A DNA stretch of 53,724 nucleotides from Candidatus Poribacteria bacterium (GTDB lineage: Bacteria; Poribacteria; WGA-4E; WGA-3G). The notes beneath the pieces were generated by a model. That model ran no database searches and was not told the origin of the DNA. It worked only from the letters and a program-made list of their open reading frames with translations. The stretch lies in the NCBI GenBank assembly GCA_028824125.1, contig JAPPES010000039.1:1-53724 (forward strand), read 5' to 3'. Within the stretch, counting starts at the first letter, position 1. Every line of letters starts with the position of its first letter. Positions 1 through 9,036 of this stretch are shown here, in pieces. Made by a program: the position numbers and the translations under genes.

Positions 1-55
1 CCTAACCTTGCCAATTACCGAAATATTTATTTAAACTTCATACAGATTGTGCTAC
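1..55. repeat. Left contig-end copy of a dispersed repeat, inverted relative to the right end
   Basis: Bases 1-45 are the exact reverse complement of 53674-53718, and similarity continues to base 55 with two mismatches. The same element, with the order CAAGTTGCYAC, then TAGCACAATCT, then CGGTAATT, recurs near 41585-41650. This suggests the contig was closed by assembly breaks inside a multicopy element. A true terminal inverted repeat of a linear replicon is less likely but not excluded. Confidence 0.85.
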
Positions 56-131
56 TATGTGGTAACTTAGGTATATATAATACTGTGCGTGTTTATATCA
101 TCTCGCTTGTGATAAAAAAAGGAAGCATATA

Positions 132-920
132 GTGAAATACTCAAAAATCCTCATGTTTTCAGGAATAAGTTGTGTAGTAGGTTTAATATTTGTATTTGGG
201 TTTCGACTGCAAGCTCAAAATGCAGCAAAAAAAGAGATCGCCATCGCTAAAGCAAACCAAATGAAAGTCCCAGCGACACTTCGGACGGATCAATTTAAAA
301 ACCACCCTCAAGGTTTAAATTGGAATGTAAAAGCACGTTCGAAAAGTGTGAAATCTGATGATAATTCAGATTTTTATAAGGTGATTGTTGAGAATAACAT
401 TTTTCGTCCGCTCGGTTGGAGACCGCCTAATAGAGAACCTCAGTACACACTGATTGGTACTGCTATTGACCCAAACGGTACCAGAGTAGAGGCGTTTATA
501 TTAGAGGAACGTTCAAATAAATTTTATATAATGAGTGTTGGTGATAAAGTCGGTGATGCAGTCGTTCAAGAAATTGAAAAGAAAAAGGTTACTTTGGATA
601 AAAATGGTGAAACGATTACGCTCAGAGGTGGAAATGACCCGTTTCTCAAAAGTGGCGGTTCGCGTCGCAGTAGTCCATCCAGATCAGAAAGTGCTAATCG
701 GCAGGAAAGCAACAACAAGCAGTCTTCATCTAAATCCTTTGATAAAGAAGCTGCTATGAGGAAAGCTAGGGAAGAAGCGATGAAAAAAATGCAAGATGTG
801 CGCTATAAATTTTCTAAGGGTATTCCGCCAGAAGCCCGTGACCAAATAATTCGTCAACTTAAGGAGCGCGGTGTTTTCAAAGGGAATGGCAAAGAAATTG
901 TTACTTTTACTGTTGATTAA
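132..920 (+). CDS. GspC/PilP-like type II secretion or pilus assembly protein (putative)
   Basis: 262 residues, starting at GTG 132 with AAAGGAAG 8 bases upstream; a later ATG at 153 would cut into the hydrophobic N-terminus. Residues 5-27 form one membrane anchor. Residues about 80-165 read like the periplasmic homology domain of GspC/PilP proteins: a YKVIVENNIFRPLGW segment, then a small beta domain containing YTLIGTAI, KFYIMSVGDKVGD and KVTLDKNGETITL. A Ser/Arg/Asn-rich linker (about 172-200) and a charged C-terminal helix follow. In the family this domain links the inner-membrane platform to the secretin. The assignment rests on pattern, not alignment. The contig end hides upstream partners. 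It is the only plus-strand gene and stops at the terminator at 947-989. Confidence 0.5.
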   Translation: MKYSKILMFSGISCVVGLIFVFGFRLQAQNAAKKEIAIAKANQMKVPATLRTDQFKNHPQGLNWNVKARSKSVKSDDNSDFYKVIVENNIFRPLGWRPPNREPQYTLIGTAIDPNGTRVEAFILEERSNKFYIMSVGDKVGDAVVQEIEKKKVTLDKNGETITLRGGNDPFLKSGGSRRSSPSRSESANRQESNNKQSSSKSFDKEAAMRKAREEAMKKMQDVRYKFSKGIPPEARDQIIRQLKERGVFKGNGKEIVTFTVD

Positions 921-946
921 CAACTATAATTTTACAGTTACTATAC

Positions 947-989
947 AAAAACCCCACAAGAGACTTATATCAGTTCTTGTGGGGTTTTT
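947..989. terminator. Bidirectional rho-independent terminator between convergent genes
   Basis: A 14-bp stem (AAAAACCCCACAAG paired with CTTGTGGGGTTTTT) encloses a 15-base loop. The A-run on one side and T-run on the other make it usable in both directions. It lies between the plus-strand gene ending at 920 and the minus-strand gene ending at 1023. Confidence 0.88.
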
Positions 990-1022
990 GTTGTACTTGA
1001 AAACGGATATACACGCCACAGG

Positions 1023-1841
1023 CTACGCAACGTTCTGGATATTCTCAGGCATATTTTCAAGTCGTGACAGCCAATAACCGACATCGTACGACTCATCACC
1101 GATGAGAAAACGCCAAAGTTTTATTCGGTTGACAATTTCAAGTCGGACATCGTTGCCATACCACCTATGGTTACGACTCAGAATACCACGGATACCAGGG
1201 GTATCAATGTCATCTGTGTTCCAAAGTTTGAGTTGACGAACAGTCGGATTGAGCCGTAGTTTATACATGTAGCGGGTTTCATCAGTTAAATTCGGTTGTG
1301 CGCAGTGCCACATTCCGTGATGTACAACGACAAGTGTGCCGGCATTGCAAACTATGGGATGTTGGCTCAAGAAGTTTTGGTAGCGCGCAATATCTGTTTC
1401 ACAGACCCGTCTGAAATGGCTTCCGGGCAAAATCATGGTCCCACCCATTTCACGTGGGGTATCGTGTGAAAAATAAAAGAACTGAATGTCAAAATGCATC
1501 CGAATATCAATGATAGCATCCGCGTGCCAAATTTGCCCATGTTGACTCTGTGGTCGCACAATATGAGTAGCATGATGGTCAAACAACGGTGCCTCCCCGA
1601 CAAGGCTTTCAGTAATGCCTTGTACCTGAGGGAGTCGAAAGACTTTTCCTACAGCGGAATCGTCGTGCCATACATCGTCTAATACGGTGCCGCCACCGCC
1701 CCGAACTGGTACACCGGATGCCATTTCTTCATGGGCAGCCTTATTTAATTCATCGGGGATAAAATCGTCAAAGCGAAGGTAACCGTCGGCTACGAAATTC
1801 GCCATCTGTTCTGTGGTTAGGAGATACTGTTTATCAACCAT
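1023..1841 (-). CDS. Phytanoyl-CoA dioxygenase (PhyH) family protein
   Basis: 272 residues, a typical length for this Fe(II)/2-oxoglutarate-dependent oxygenase family. The iron-binding facial triad is visible as H-A-D in GQIWHADAIID and a distal His in HHGMWHCAQPN; the Arg of the following LTDETRYMYKLR is a candidate for binding the 2-oxoglutarate carboxylate. A PGSHFRR turn lies between them, as usual. ATG 1841 is preceded by GGAGGAAAT and overlaps the stop of the upstream 91-residue gene as TAATG, so translation is probably coupled. The substrate cannot be read from sequence; relatives hydroxylate lipids, amino acids or secondary metabolites. It ends just before the terminator at 947-989. 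Confidence 0.85.
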   Translation of the reverse strand: MVDKQYLLTTEQMANFVADGYLRFDDFIPDELNKAAHEEMASGVPVRGGGGTVLDDVWHDDSAVGKVFRLPQVQGITESLVGEAPLFDHHATHIVRPQSQHGQIWHADAIIDIRMHFDIQFFYFSHDTPREMGGTMILPGSHFRRVCETDIARYQNFLSQHPIVCNAGTLVVVHHGMWHCAQPNLTDETRYMYKLRLNPTVRQLKLWNTDDIDTPGIRGILSRNHRWYGNDVRLEIVNRIKLWRFLIGDESYDVGYWLSRLENMPENIQNVA

Positions 1842-2116
1842 TAGATTTCCTCCAATTTCTCTAAGATATATTCAAATCTTAGATATGAAGTGTGATACTC
1901 CATGCCGGGAAAAGCGGGGAATTGTTGTGGAAACTGAATAACCCGCCACCCATCTTGCATTGCTTCTATAACTGAGTTATAGGGTGGAGCATCGCTATCG
2001 CCAGTTGTGTAACGTTTTTTGCCAGTGCCATCGTACATTGCCCAGGCAACGACGTTGCTGTTAAGATCTGGTGTGTGTAAATGTAAAACCAGAAGATGCT
2101 GTCTTAATTCTGCCAT
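1841..2116 (-). CDS. Small conserved-looking protein coupled to a PhyH dioxygenase
   Basis: 91 residues with no family I recognise. It has a beta-rich N-terminus (QHLLVLHLHTPDL), a middle DGTGKKRYTTGDSDAPPYNSV segment and a C-terminal DGWRVIQFPQQFPAFPGMEYHTSYLRFEYILEKLEEI-like pattern with many aromatics. The composition is protein-like rather than that of a shadow ORF. Its stop overlaps the start of the downstream dioxygenase (TAATG), which is good evidence that both are translated. No signal peptide or membrane segment is present. It may be an accessory or regulatory subunit of the oxygenase, but that is inference. Confidence 0.65.
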   Translation of the reverse strand: MAELRQHLLVLHLHTPDLNSNVVAWAMYDGTGKKRYTTGDSDAPPYNSVIEAMQDGWRVIQFPQQFPAFPGMEYHTSYLRFEYILEKLEEI

Positions 2117-2234
2117 ATTAAGCGGATGCCTTTCTTCAATAGAAGCAGATATATATAACGTAAGTTCGGAAAAAATCCGAGTTTATTATCTCAAGAGAAT
2201 CCTTGGTATAATGTGATCTAATACCATTCGGATA

Positions 2235-3005
2235 TTACCGAGTTGCTTTCGCTTTGATACGGCTCCAAGTTGTAACCAACTTCCCTGCAGGCTCTACTGG
2301 AGTCACGGAAGCCATCCCATCTGTTATCAATTCCGCTATTTCTGCTTCGCTAAGTGCTCTGTCATAGAGAACGACTTCATCAATTGTGCCCGTCATCCAA
2401 TAGTTTCCGATGTCGCAGCCGCCAATATAAAGTGGACTGTCGTTGCTCTCTGGATCAGCGTTCGGGGCGACTTCGGCGTCAAGTTCTCCATCTATGTAAA
2501 GTTTGAAATTCGGTTTTTCATAGGTTGCAGCGACATGATGCCATGAACCGTCCGTAACATTCGTTGGTGCATCAAAGGATTTCCAACCGTTGGATGTGAA
2601 AGAATAGTGTATAGAACCGTTGTTAACGTGTCCAAAAATGCCGTAGTTTCGTCCAGTTGGATTGCGAGCTTCTTTTGCAGCGATAACGTGCCATCTTCCC
2701 GATGTTGCAGGACTATTTATCCAGGCAGCAATTGTGAAGGATGTAAGGTCAAGTGCATCGTTATCAGGGACGGTTACCATATCTGTACCGCCAAAATTCA
2801 TGGCACGGCCAAACTTACCATCAACCCATTTAGGTGCACCTTGAACTAATTCACCGTGATGTTCGTTTCCAGATGAATCTGAAACGGTATTGCCAGTGCC
2901 ATCATCAAACAACCACGCTCCGACAAGTCCATCGGTAGTTACTGCCATAAGATTTGGTGAAACAATAAAAAGGGTTAGAATTAGAAAAACTGATATTTTA
3001 TGCAT
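2235..3005 (-). CDS. Secreted LamG-domain protein, copy 1
   Basis: 256 residues from ATG 3005, chosen because AAGGAGAATATT sits directly upstream and the product then starts with a signal peptide (MHKISVFLILTLFIVSPNLMA). The mature part is one LamG/concanavalin-like jelly roll: DGLVGAWLFDDGTGN, a FTIAAWINSP strand, GSWHHVAATYE, KLYIDGELDAE and IDEVVLYDRALSEAEI are all hallmarks. Such domains usually bind sugars or act as adhesion modules. The tail ends with GKLVTTWSRIKAKATR, closely matching the end of copy 2. It is 89 bp downstream of copy 2, from which it arose by tandem duplication. Confidence 0.88.
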   Translation of the reverse strand: MHKISVFLILTLFIVSPNLMAVTTDGLVGAWLFDDGTGNTVSDSSGNEHHGELVQGAPKWVDGKFGRAMNFGGTDMVTVPDNDALDLTSFTIAAWINSPATSGRWHVIAAKEARNPTGRNYGIFGHVNNGSIHYSFTSNGWKSFDAPTNVTDGSWHHVAATYEKPNFKLYIDGELDAEVAPNADPESNDSPLYIGGCDIGNYWMTGTIDEVVLYDRALSEAEIAELITDGMASVTPVEPAGKLVTTWSRIKAKATR

Positions 3006-3041
3006 AATATTCTCCTTATTTTTTGTAAAGTGATAAATGAG

Positions 3042-3070
3042 CATAAGCGCAGCATGTAACAGCGCTTATG
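3042..3070 (-). terminator. Hairpin between the two LamG genes
   Basis: CATAAGCGC pairs with GCGCTTATG over a loop of 11 bases, just after the stop of LamG copy 2 and before copy 1. Downstream on the minus strand there is only a weak T-rich stretch, so it may attenuate transcription or stabilise mRNA ends rather than fully terminate. Confidence 0.5.
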
Positions 3071-3094
3071 GGTTTGTAATGTGGAAACGAGATA

Positions 3095-3865
3095 CTATTG
3101 AGTAGCACCTGTTTTAATCTGGCTCCACGTTGTTACGAGTTTTCCACCTGGTTTTACGTCTAAAGCATCTGTGATGCCTTTATCCATCAATTCGTTGATT
3201 TCCGCATCACTGAGAGCTCTGTCATAGAGAATGACCTCGTCAATAGCACCGGTCATCCAATAATTTCCGATGTTGCATCCGCCGATAAACAAAAAATTAT
3301 CATGGTTATCAGGGTCCGTATTTGGTGCTGTTTGCGCATCAACCTTCCCATCAACATAAAGCTTGAAATCTGGCTTTGCATAAGTTGCGACGATATGATG
3401 CCATTTGCCATCAGTTATGACAGTTTTCGCATCAAACGACTTCCAGTTGCCTGTTGTGAAAGAATAGTGAACTACACCAGAAGTAGTGTGCGCGAACGTT
3501 CCGTAGTTTCGCCCAGTTGGATTGCGATTCTCTTTTGATGCAATGATTTGCCAGGGACCGGAAATTTTCGGAATGTTCACCCACGCTGAGAGTGTGAAAG
3601 ATTTGAGGTCAAGCGCGGCATCATCATCTACTGTTACCATATCCGCTCCACCAAATTCCAAAGCACCACCAAATTTTCCTTTAACCCATTCTGGATTTCC
3701 TTGTGCGACTTTCCCATCTAAGCCGTTATCTGAAGAATCAGTAACGGTCTTTCCATTGCCATCATCCATTAGCCATGCACCGACTAAACCATCTGAAACA
3801 AGTGCCACAACTTGTGGCGAAATTATCAAAAGGCTTAGAAAGAGAAGAGATAACATTTTAGACAT
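3095..3865 (-). CDS. Secreted LamG-domain protein, copy 2
   Basis: 256 residues, the same length as copy 1 and alignable end to end. The start at 3865 has GGCAAAGGAGCATTTCAC upstream. The signal peptide is MSKMLSLLFLSLLIISPQVVA. The LamG fold is marked by DGLVGAWLMDDGNGK, FTLSAWVNIP, GKWHHIVATY, KLYVDGKVDAQ and IDEVILYDRALSDAEI. The tail is GKLVTTWSQIKTGATQ. Conserved NPTGRNYG and GGCNIGNYWMTG blocks in both copies suggest the same ligand or role. It is likely exported to the periplasm or cell surface. Confidence 0.88.
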   Translation of the reverse strand: MSKMLSLLFLSLLIISPQVVALVSDGLVGAWLMDDGNGKTVTDSSDNGLDGKVAQGNPEWVKGKFGGALEFGGADMVTVDDDAALDLKSFTLSAWVNIPKISGPWQIIASKENRNPTGRNYGTFAHTTSGVVHYSFTTGNWKSFDAKTVITDGKWHHIVATYAKPDFKLYVDGKVDAQTAPNTDPDNHDNFLFIGGCNIGNYWMTGAIDEVILYDRALSDAEINELMDKGITDALDVKPGGKLVTTWSQIKTGATQ

Positions 3866-3935
3866 GTGAAATGCTCCTTTGCCATGAGGCTCTATAGCAG
3901 TAAGAAAATATCTTTGCCTGCTTAAATATTAAGTT

Positions 3936-5228
3936 TTAGATAACCGTATCCGGTAGAATTGTAGCGTCTTTCGGTACAATTACGATTCCATCTCGTATAT
4001 AATAGTCTTCAGAATCGTAATTGTCAAGGTTTTTTGTATTTGCGATGACAGCATTATCACCGATTCGCGCATTTTTGTCAATAATTGCATTCTGAATTAG
4101 GCATTTTTTGCCGATACCAACATTTGGCATTCCCGCCTGTTCGTTTTCTGCGCGTAGGGTATCTGACTCATAATAATCCGCTCCCATGAGTACGGATTGA
4201 TAAATTCGACTACCGTTGGAGATAATACTACGGATGCCGACAATCGTTCTGTCCAGTTCTGAATCATCAATGATAGAACCTTCTGCGAGAATTGAAGAGC
4301 GGATACTGCTGCTATTCACTTTGGTGCTTGGTAAATGCCGGCGGTTTGTGTAGATAGGTGCTTGTTCATCGTAAAAATTGAATGCAGGGGATACATCGGT
4401 GAGTGCGATATTAGCAGAATAGAAGGCGTGGATAGTCCCAATATCCTCCCAATACCCATCGAAAAAGTACGCAAAAACCGGGCGCGTTTTAATGCTTTTG
4501 GGAATAATATCTCTGCCAAAATCAACGTTTGCATCGTTTTGGAGGACCTCTTGCAGCACATTACTGTTAAAAATATAGATTCCCATAGAGGCAATGTATT
4601 CTCTTCCTTCGGATTCAATGCCGCGTGCGGTAAAAACATCTGGGTCAACACGTAACTGCTGCAATTCCGATTCAGTTTGCGGCTTTTCGACAAAATCGGT
4701 GATACGTCCATTTGCATCAGCTTGGAGGATGCCGAGTCCGCTTGTCACCTCTTTTTTCACAGGTATGACAGAAACCGTTATGTCAGCTTTGGATTCAGTA
4801 TGAACTGCTAACATTTTTCGATAATCCATGCGATAAAGGTGATCGCCAGCAAGGATTAGAACGTGATCATCTGCTACACGCGGATTAAGAATATAAGGCT
4901 GGTTATGCTTGATAGCATCTGCTGTGCCTTGATACCACGCATCGCCCATGAGCGTTTGTTGTGCTGCTAAAATTTGGACGAACCCGCGTCGATAGGAATC
5001 AAAACGGTAAGTTTGCGCGATGTGTCTGTTCAGAGAAACGGAGTTGAACTGTGTTAACACATAAATGCGTTCCAACCCTGAATGCAGGCAGTTACTAATC
5101 GGAATGTCAACCAATCGAAATTTGCCTGCAATCGGGACACTCGGTTTGGCACGATCACGTGTTAATGGAAATAGGCGTGTGCCGCGCCCTCCTCCCAGAA
5201 TTACCGCAATCATGTTCCCTTTACTCAT
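3936..5228 (-). CDS. glgC: Glucose-1-phosphate adenylyltransferase (ADP-glucose pyrophosphorylase)
   Basis: 430 residues from ATG 5228 (GAGGAGAACTCT upstream); the longer frame to 5306 would overlap hisB. It makes ADP-glucose from ATP and glucose 1-phosphate, the first committed step of glycogen synthesis. The nucleotide-binding signature GGGRGTRLFPLTRDRAKP is near the N-terminus, followed by KFRLVDIPISNC, AGDHLYRMDY, FVEKP and the glucose-binding GYWEDIGTI. A left-handed beta-helix with hexapeptide-like repeats forms the C-terminus, ending in GIVIVPKDATILPDTVI. It is 19 bp downstream of hisB, in one operon with glgP. Confidence 0.95.
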   Translation of the reverse strand: MSKGNMIAVILGGGRGTRLFPLTRDRAKPSVPIAGKFRLVDIPISNCLHSGLERIYVLTQFNSVSLNRHIAQTYRFDSYRRGFVQILAAQQTLMGDAWYQGTADAIKHNQPYILNPRVADDHVLILAGDHLYRMDYRKMLAVHTESKADITVSVIPVKKEVTSGLGILQADANGRITDFVEKPQTESELQQLRVDPDVFTARGIESEGREYIASMGIYIFNSNVLQEVLQNDANVDFGRDIIPKSIKTRPVFAYFFDGYWEDIGTIHAFYSANIALTDVSPAFNFYDEQAPIYTNRRHLPSTKVNSSSIRSSILAEGSIIDDSELDRTIVGIRSIISNGSRIYQSVLMGADYYESDTLRAENEQAGMPNVGIGKKCLIQNAIIDKNARIGDNAVIANTKNLDNYDSEDYYIRDGIVIVPKDATILPDTVI

Positions 5229-5247
5229 AGAGTTCTCCTCTGTGTTC

Positions 5248-5835
5248 CTACAAACTTCCTTTGGTAGAAAGCACTCCTGTGATACGCTCGTCAAACTGCG
5301 TAGCAATATCTAACGCTTTTGCAACCGCCTTAAAAATCGCTTCAATGATGTGATGTTGATTTGTGCCGTACGGAACGTTAATATGCAATGTTGTCCCACT
5401 GTTGTTTACAAATCCGTGGAAGAATTCCTCAGCCAATTCTATATCAAATTCACCGACTTTACCAGGGACAAGCGGTGTTTCGTAGTGTAGAAAAGGACGT
5501 CCACAGATATCCAAATCGACTTTCGCAAGAGATTCGTACATTGGCACAGTGAAACTGCCAAAACGTTTCATGCCAGCTTTATCGCCTACTGCCTTCTGCA
5601 ATGCCTGTCCTAAGCAGATGCCGACATCTTCGGTTGTGTGGTGTGCATCTACATGCAAATCGCCTTTTGCTTCAATTTCCAGATCAAAGAACCCGTGTTT
5701 TGCAAAAAGTTCTAACATGTGATCCAGAAATCCAACGCCAGTGCTGATATTGGCCGTTCCATTGCCATCAAGGTTTAGACTGAGGCGGATTTGGGTTTCT
5801 CTGGTTTCGCGTGTAATGTCTGCTTTTCTTTCCAT
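5248..5835 (-). CDS. hisB: Imidazoleglycerol-phosphate dehydratase
   Basis: 195 residues from ATG 5835, the usual length of the monofunctional enzyme; no strong ribosome-binding site is visible, and an in-frame extension to 5892 looks non-homologous. It dehydrates imidazole glycerol phosphate in histidine synthesis. Metal-binding motifs are present: [34 protein letters not shown] near residue 70, and [14 protein letters not shown] near residue 165. The gene sits alone between glgP and glgC, with no other his genes in the window, so histidine biosynthesis is scattered in this genome. Confidence 0.95.
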   Translation of the reverse strand: MERKADITRETRETQIRLSLNLDGNGTANISTGVGFLDHMLELFAKHGFFDLEIEAKGDLHVDAHHTTEDVGICLGQALQKAVGDKAGMKRFGSFTVPMYESLAKVDLDICGRPFLHYETPLVPGKVGEFDIELAEEFFHGFVNNSGTTLHINVPYGTNQHHIIEAIFKAVAKALDIATQFDERITGVLSTKGSL

Positions 5836-5954
5836 GTTGTTTGTTAATTTGCTTGAGTGAATGTAAACGTTACCGGACACAAATCTATTCAATTATACGC
5901 TCAAAAATGGGTTTACGCAACGGAAAATCGGGGTATAAATGCTTCCATTCAAAA

Positions 5955-8564
5955 TTATGCCCATGTTATAAGTCCAAGTTCGTAGACAGATTGCAAATCC
6001 TCATGTGAAGGTAAAACACGCAGCGTATAGCCGTGCAAACCTGTTTGGTTTAGAATAAGTTCGCCTTCAAACAGATATTTTCCAGCGCTCAAGTCTTCTT
6101 GATATTCCATGTTTGTCACGCTACCGTTCTGAATTTCGCCAGTTGAATCTGATACACCGTGATATATTTGGACAGCGAGTTCATTTGGAAACAGTGCATC
6201 TGTGTGGACAACTGCCTGGATTGAAACCGATTCTCCGACTGAAAGTGCAGAGACATTTTTTGGTGATGTGCCTTGTGTTTTAGGCATTCGATCCTCAATA
6301 CGCAGGTTACTCCAATGTTTACGAATGTTTGCTTTCCAATTAGCAAGTGCAATGCCGCGGCGAGCGTCATTTTGATTTAGCTTTAGCCATCTTCGGTGTG
6401 CAGGAAAATAGAGGCGTTCTGCGTACTCTGCGACCATACGTTTTGTGTTGAATACCGGTGCCAAGTTCTGCATTGCTGTTTTCATTCTTGTGACCCAGCC
6501 GTACGGAATATCATCAACGGGGTCTCGGTCATAAAACAGCGGGACAACCTCATTCTCAAGTAAGTCATAAATAGCGTTTGCATGTGCTTTGTTGATGGAT
6601 TTAGAATCGTCTGCTTCAGGTGTAGCGTCAATTGTCCAACCCCCGCCGAGATGTTGTGCCTCTGCCCACCATCCGTCAGCCATACTAAGATTGAGCGCGC
6701 CGTTTGCTGCCGCCTTCATACCGCTTGTGCCACTTGCTTCATTCGGTGGCAATGGGGTATTGAGCCAAACATCTACGCCTTCAACAAGGTAGCGTCCAAC
6801 ACAGATGTCGTAATTTTCAATGAAAAGGATTTTATGTCGGAATCGGGGTTCTGCAGCGATCTTATGTATCTTTTGAATCAGGACTTTGCCCTCATGGTCA
6901 TGCGGGTGTGCCTTTCCAGCAAAAATAAGCTGCACGGGCCGTTCTGGATCATTAAGGATTTTGGCAAGCCTGTCAAGGTCGTTGAACAATAGCGTAGCGC
7001 GTTTATAAGTGGCAAATCGTCGGGCAAACCCAATTGTCAAAGCTGCAGAATTGAGTGTCTTTGCTCCTGTGACATGTTCGTGATCGGTGTTTTGTGCTGC
7101 CAAAGTTTGGTCTGCGCTTTTGTGCCGCTTTTGGCTTTGCCGCTGACGCGCAAATGCAATTAAACGTTCGCGTCGACGTTCATGTGTGCGCCACAACTCC
7201 GTATCAGGGATCTGCGAAATCTGAGTCCAAACCTCTTGGTTCGTGAGATCAACGATCCATTTGGGACCGAGATACCTGTCGAACAGATTCTGCATATCTT
7301 CTGAAACCCAAGATCGTGTATGGATGCCGTTTGTGATCGCTTTGATGGGAACTTCATGCGCGGGCAGGTTATGCCACAGATTTTTCCACATGTTACGGGA
7401 AACCTGACCATGTAATTGGCTCACTCCGTTGGACATCGTTGAAAGTCTTAACGCGACTAACGCAGGACTGAATTCACTGTTATTGTCCGATGGGTTTTTT
7501 CTGCCTAAACCGAAGAATTTTTCTTCTGAAATTCCGAGTGTGCCAAAGTAGTTCCTAAAATAATGTTTCACGAGATCGGGGGGAAACCAATCAATTCCCG
7601 CTGGAACAGGTGTATGTGTTGTGAAGATGTTTCCTGCCGTTGTTGCTTCGCGCGCTTCGTCAAAACCGATCCCGGCATCTACCATTAATTGGCGTATCCG
7701 TTCCAGTGCTAAAAACGCTGCGTGTCCTTCGTTCATGTGGCAGACAGTTGGATGGATATTGAGTGCTGCTAATGCACGATAGCCACCAATGCCGAGCAAA
7801 ATCTCCTGCTTGATGCGCATGCGTTCATCGCCACCATAAAGGTAGTCGGTAATGTCGCGCAATTCAGCATTTTGATTTTCCGAGATATTCGTATCCAATA
7901 GATACAAAGGAATCCGCCCCACCTGTGCACGCCAGACCTTTGCAAAAGCCGTTCCCTCTGGATAATCAACCTCAACCAAAAGTTGATTACCATTTGGTGT
8001 CTGCTCAGGTTGAATCGGCATATTGTAAAAATCGTTTTCTGGATAATCTGCCATCTGCCAACCGTCAGATGTTAACGTTTGACGAAAATAGCCGTGGTGA
8101 TAAAGCAAACCGACGCCAACAAACGGAAGTCCCAGATAACTGGTTGACTTCAGATGGTCGCCCGCTAAAACACCCAGACCGCCAGAGTAAAGCGGCATGC
8201 ATTCTGTCAATCCGAATTCCATTGAAAAATAGGCGATGTTTAGATTTGTGAGAGATGTAGCGTCTGAATAGTTTTCAAACCATGACGGTGCAGAAAGGTA
8301 TGATTTAAACTTTTTGTGAATGACATCAAGGTGTGCCAAAAAAACTTCATTTTTCGCTGCTGCTTGCAACTGTTCCTGTGAAATCTTGCCGAGCATGGCA
8401 ATTGGATTGTGATAGGTTTCTTCCCATAGTTCTGAGTCGAGGTGGCGAAATAGGCTAAGTGCTTCGTTATCCCATGTCCACCACAAGTTCAGTGCCAACT
8501 CCCGCAGTGGTTCAAGGTTCTCTGGTAAGGTTGGCACAACTGATAATTGGCGAATTGGCTTCAT
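5955..8564 (-). CDS. glgP: Alpha-glucan phosphorylase, GlgP family with N-terminal DUF3417
   Basis: 869 residues. It releases glucose 1-phosphate from glycogen or maltodextrin. The N-terminal DUF3417 segment (LRELALNLWWTWDNEA, residues about 20-120) marks the compact thermophile/cyanobacterial-type phosphorylase. Catalytic landmarks are YSGGLGVLAGDHLK, HMNEGHAAFLALERI, TNGIHTRSW and the pyridoxal-phosphate lysine site EASGTSGMKAAANGALN. The last 110 residues form a small beta domain common in this subfamily. It is first in the operon glgP-hisB-glgC. A consensus promoter lies 127-155 bp upstream of the ATG. Having synthesis (glgC) and breakdown (glgP) together is common in glycogen loci. Confidence 0.94.
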   Translation of the reverse strand: MKPIRQLSVVPTLPENLEPLRELALNLWWTWDNEALSLFRHLDSELWEETYHNPIAMLGKISQEQLQAAAKNEVFLAHLDVIHKKFKSYLSAPSWFENYSDATSLTNLNIAYFSMEFGLTECMPLYSGGLGVLAGDHLKSTSYLGLPFVGVGLLYHHGYFRQTLTSDGWQMADYPENDFYNMPIQPEQTPNGNQLLVEVDYPEGTAFAKVWRAQVGRIPLYLLDTNISENQNAELRDITDYLYGGDERMRIKQEILLGIGGYRALAALNIHPTVCHMNEGHAAFLALERIRQLMVDAGIGFDEAREATTAGNIFTTHTPVPAGIDWFPPDLVKHYFRNYFGTLGISEEKFFGLGRKNPSDNNSEFSPALVALRLSTMSNGVSQLHGQVSRNMWKNLWHNLPAHEVPIKAITNGIHTRSWVSEDMQNLFDRYLGPKWIVDLTNQEVWTQISQIPDTELWRTHERRRERLIAFARQRQSQKRHKSADQTLAAQNTDHEHVTGAKTLNSAALTIGFARRFATYKRATLLFNDLDRLAKILNDPERPVQLIFAGKAHPHDHEGKVLIQKIHKIAAEPRFRHKILFIENYDICVGRYLVEGVDVWLNTPLPPNEASGTSGMKAAANGALNLSMADGWWAEAQHLGGGWTIDATPEADDSKSINKAHANAIYDLLENEVVPLFYDRDPVDDIPYGWVTRMKTAMQNLAPVFNTKRMVAEYAERLYFPAHRRWLKLNQNDARRGIALANWKANIRKHWSNLRIEDRMPKTQGTSPKNVSALSVGESVSIQAVVHTDALFPNELAVQIYHGVSDSTGEIQNGSVTNMEYQEDLSAGKYLFEGELILNQTGLHGYTLRVLPSHEDLQSVYELGLITWA

Positions 8565-8690
8565 TCTGTAGCATTCTCCCCATTATCAGCAGTGGATGCA
8601 GTGTTTAACATGAAAGCGGTTTTCTCTATATCGTCAAGCACATTTTACTCCGATAGTGGTATAGTTTTTAATGTGTGGTATCACAAAAGA

Positions 8691-8719
8691 ATTATACTTT
8701 CATTCCCGCCATGTGTCAA
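8691..8719 (-). promoter_or_regulatory. Consensus sigma-70 promoter for the glycogen operon
   Basis: Read on the minus strand: TTGACA (8719-8714), a 17-base spacer, then TATAAT (8696-8691). Both hexamers match the consensus exactly. Transcription would start near 8684, giving a 5' leader of about 120 bases before glgP. Confidence 0.85.
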
Positions 8720-8857
8720 GAATTAAAGATTAATAAAGTGTGTGAAATTTTGTCACATAAAGCGTATAATGGGCGTGTAAATATTTTGGTAAAAGTTTGG
8801 GATAAGGTGCATTGTCTGAGACATTATCGTTTTTCTGTCTGAATCGCGGAGGACACC

Positions 8858-8937
8858 AATCAACGGTATGAATCATGGGGAATGCCATACGCGCATTCAT
8901 ACCGTTGATTTGGCGCATTCGTCTTTTGGCATTCCCC
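8858..8937. repeat. REP-like palindromic element, copy A1
   Basis: The arms AATCAACGGTATGAAT and ATTCATACCGTTGATT are perfect reverse complements around GGGGAATGCCATACGCGC-type filler. A second half-palindrome built on GGCGCATTC and GGCATTCCCC follows. The element recurs at 35056-35151, in variant form at 53314-53427, and partly at 26189-26250. Apart from this element and the direct repeats at 9037-9153, I see nothing in the 627-bp gap 8565-9191 beyond the promoter. Confidence 0.88.
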
Positions 8938-9036
8938 GGATGACGCGGATTTCGCGGAAAAGGGTTTGGTCCGATACGTTCCTTTTCAAGAGATTGCGGT
9001 AAATTTTGAATAGGAAATGTGAAGTCCTAACTCAAT

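Noticed and set aside
76..81. TATAAT upstream of the first gene as its promoter
   Set aside because: No acceptable -35 box at 16-18 bases, and the area belongs to the contig-end repeat.
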